Origin: Mycolicibacterium komanii
GTDB lineage: Bacteria; Actinomycetota; Actinomycetes; Mycobacteriales; Mycobacteriaceae
NCBI RefSeq assembly: GCF_001050035.1
Contig: NZ_CVTA01000004.1
Coordinates: 86,021 to 150,020, forward strand
Reading direction: 5' to 3'
DNA length: 64,000 nucleotides
The notes beneath the pieces are model-generated. The model searched no databases. It was not told where the DNA came from and saw only the letters and a program-made list of their open reading frames with translations. Position numbers and translations under genes: made by a program. Shown one piece after another: positions 62,450 to 64,000 of this stretch (position 1 is the first letter of the stretch; every line of letters begins with the position of its first letter).

Positions 62450-64000
62450 ATGGACTTGAACAACCGAGCACTCCCGCTCACGCGCGCCCAGCTGCATATT
62501 TGGCTCGCGGAGCAAACAGGTCGGTTCGGGGCTAAGTGGCAGCTGAGCGCACTCGTGCGGATTGCGGGACCGCTCGACGCTGACTTGTTTGAGTCGGCGC
62601 TGGTACAGGCGTTGCGGGAGGCAGAACCGCTGAGGGTCTCCATCTTCCAAACAGGAGACCAGGTATTCCAGAAGGCCATCGATGATCCGGCTGTCGAGCT
62701 CGTCCGTCATGAACTGCTGCACTCGCCAGATCCTGCCGCAGACGCGAGCAGGCTTGCCGCGTCGCTTCAACGCACACCGATGCCGTTCAGCGGCCCACTG
62801 TTCAAGTTTGCGTTACTGCACACAAAAGTAGATGAATATTATTTCGTCGCGTGCTGCCACCACATTATCGTTGATGGGGCGGGTCTTGGTCTTTTCTGTC
62901 ATCGAATTGCGGAGATTTATAATTCCCTTGTTTCCGCCCAGCCGATTTCTCCCCCTTTCTTCGGCTCGTTACGTGACCTGATTGAGTGCGAGTCGGCTTA
63001 CGAAGCATCCGCTGATTTCCAGCGCGATCACGCCTATTGGGTCGAAAATATCCCGCGAGAAAGCGAACTGCGCGATCGATTAGTACCGGCTACACGCGGT
63101 GAGCGTGATTCCGATGACTGTACTGAGCCGGTTGAATTAGATCCGGTTATCGTCGCCAACATCCAGGAGTTGGCTCAGGCGATGGGAGTGCGCCGCTCGT
63201 CGGTGATTACTGCCGCATGCGCGCTGCTAGTACGTGAGTACGACGTCGATGGCCAGGATGTCGTGCTCGATTTCCCGGTTAGCAGGCGCGTGCGTCCAGA
63301 GGTCCAGCTGGTGCCCGGGATGATCTCCGGCGTCGTCCCGTTGGTCTTGAAAACATCCCCACAATCCTCTGTTGCTTCCTTTTGTAAGCATGTCGACGCG
63401 AAATTGCGGGGCGCGCTCGACCATCAACGTTTTCCAGTGCAAGCTCTTGAAGACACTGCGCGATACCGGACACCGCACCGAGTGGTGGTTAACTTCATTC
63501 CACCCGCATATCAGGCCGATCTCGCCGGTTCTCCGGCGACCGCGACTCTCACTAATTCCGGCCTGGTAGATCAATCCGGCCTGCTCTTCACGAGGCTAGA
63601 AGGCCGGCTATTTCTCAGCACTGCGGGCGCTGGGCAAGTATTTGCGAACCAAACTGTCCATGACTTAGCCAAGCGGTTAGAGCGGGTATTGGGGGAGATG
63701 TCCGCCAACCCCGAGCGGTCGTTGTCATCGCTGGATCTGCTGGAACCCGCTGAGCACGCCAGACTGAATGAGTGGGGTCACCAGACGGCATTGATCGCCC
63801 GGTCGGCCGCACCGGTCTCGATTCCCGAGCTGTTCGCCGCTCAGGTGGCCAACACCCCGGAGGCGGTGGCGCTCAGCTTCGGTGATTGTTCGTACACCTA
63901 TCGCGAGCTAGACGACTCCGCAGATCGGTTGGCTCATCTGTTGGTCGCTCATGGGGCGGGCCCGGGTCAGTGTGTGGCGCTGTTGCTTTCGCGGTCGGTT
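62450..64000 (+). CDS. Second NRPS, 5' end only (starter C domain then A domain)
   Basis: 517 codons open to the window end. Residues 1 to about 435 are a C domain with HHIIVDGAGLG near 141, closely similar to the first C domain of the big NRPS: both begin LPLTRxQLxIWLAE and keep GRFGAKWQL. An A domain follows from about residue 460 (PELFAAQVANTPEAVAL, YRELDDSADRLAHLLV) and runs off the edge. A C domain opening the protein suggests a second lipo-initiating synthetase rather than an extension of the first. The ATG at 62450 is the conserved start; GGGGACAG upstream is a fair ribosome site. The product cannot be predicted from what is visible. Confidence 0.92.
   Translation, partial: MDLNNRALPLTRAQLHIWLAEQTGRFGAKWQLSALVRIAGPLDADLFESALVQALREAEPLRVSIFQTGDQVFQKAIDDPAVELVRHELLHSPDPAADASRLAASLQRTPMPFSGPLFKFALLHTKVDEYYFVACCHHIIVDGAGLGLFCHRIAEIYNSLVSAQPISPPFFGSLRDLIECESAYEASADFQRDHAYWVENIPRESELRDRLVPATRGERDSDDCTEPVELDPVIVANIQELAQAMGVRRSSVITAACALLVREYDVDGQDVVLDFPVSRRVRPEVQLVPGMISGVVPLVLKTSPQSSVASFCKHVDAKLRGALDHQRFPVQALEDTARYRTPHRVVVNFIPPAYQADLAGSPATATLTNSGLVDQSGLLFTRLEGRLFLSTAGAGQVFANQTVHDLAKRLERVLGEMSANPERSLSSLDLLEPAEHARLNEWGHQTALIARSAAPVSIPELFAAQVANTPEAVALSFGDCSYTYRELDDSADRLAHLLVAHGAGPGQCVALLLSRSV

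Noticed and set aside
1..64000. Mobile elements, integrases, CRISPR, tRNA or rRNA genes
   Set aside because: None found; no transposase motifs, regularly spaced repeats or recognisable RNA gene sequences.

Overview
The window looks like the chromosome of a non-tuberculous Mycobacterium. It is GC-rich and has a mycobacterial cell-envelope lipid gene set: a FAAL acyl-AMP ligase, a Pks5/MAS-type iterative PKS, Gap-like (GPL-addressing) membrane proteins, Rv1524/Rv1526c-type glycosyltransferases, rhamnosyl-O-methyltransferase-type enzymes and large MbtH-type NRPSs. Nearly the whole 64 kb reads as one accessory locus for a glycosylated, acylated and possibly sulfated lipopeptide of the glycopeptidolipid (GPL) class. 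I see no rRNA, tRNA, transposase or CRISPR array.

Layout. (1) 0-3.8 kb: a CmcI-type methyltransferase and two divergent GT1 glycosyltransferases. (2) 13.4-3.9 kb, minus strand: a translationally coupled operon, mostly with ATGA or 8-base overlaps. It encodes an unknown protein, RfbF, RfbG, an RmlC-like epimerase, a TylCIII-type C-methyltransferase, a DegT aminotransferase, an ATP-grasp ligase, a phosphatase-like/SDR fusion, a TylF-type methyltransferase and a CmcI-type methyltransferase. Together these predict a CDP-activated, C-branched, N-acylated 4-amino-4,6-dideoxyhexose of the kansosamine type. (3) 13.9-20.2 kb: a methyltransferase, an HxxxD acyltransferase with a Gap-like protein, a TylF-type methyltransferase and a third glycosyltransferase. 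(4) 21.1-37.1 kb: a degenerate mbtH and a 5,233-residue NRPS, C-A-T-C-A-T-C-A-T-C-A-T-E-C-T, containing a 3.47-kb direct repeat that I read as identical. (5) 37.1-49.4 kb: an iterative reducing PKS, a divergent FAAL and a two-subunit ABC exporter. (6) 49.5-62 kb: two more Gap-like proteins and two more HxxxD acyltransferases, two methyltransferases, two sulfotransferase-like proteins, two intact glycosyltransferases and one glycosyltransferase pseudogene. (7) 62.2-64 kb: a second decayed mbtH followed by the 5' end of a second NRPS that also opens with a starter C domain; it runs off the window.

How the parts probably work together (inference). The FAAL and PKS make a fatty acyl chain, which the first C domain of the NRPS takes up. 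The NRPS adds four residues; the hand-read A-domain codes suggest aa1, Thr, a Phe-like residue and Thr, with the last one epimerised to D. Five glycosyltransferases then add sugars, including the CDP-branched amino sugar. Methyltransferases, acyltransferases and sulfotransferase-like proteins decorate the glycan, and the Gap proteins (perhaps with the ABC pair) help move the product outward. No MmpL/MmpS, terminal reductase or thioesterase is present in the window. All functions come from reading motifs by eye; no database search was run.
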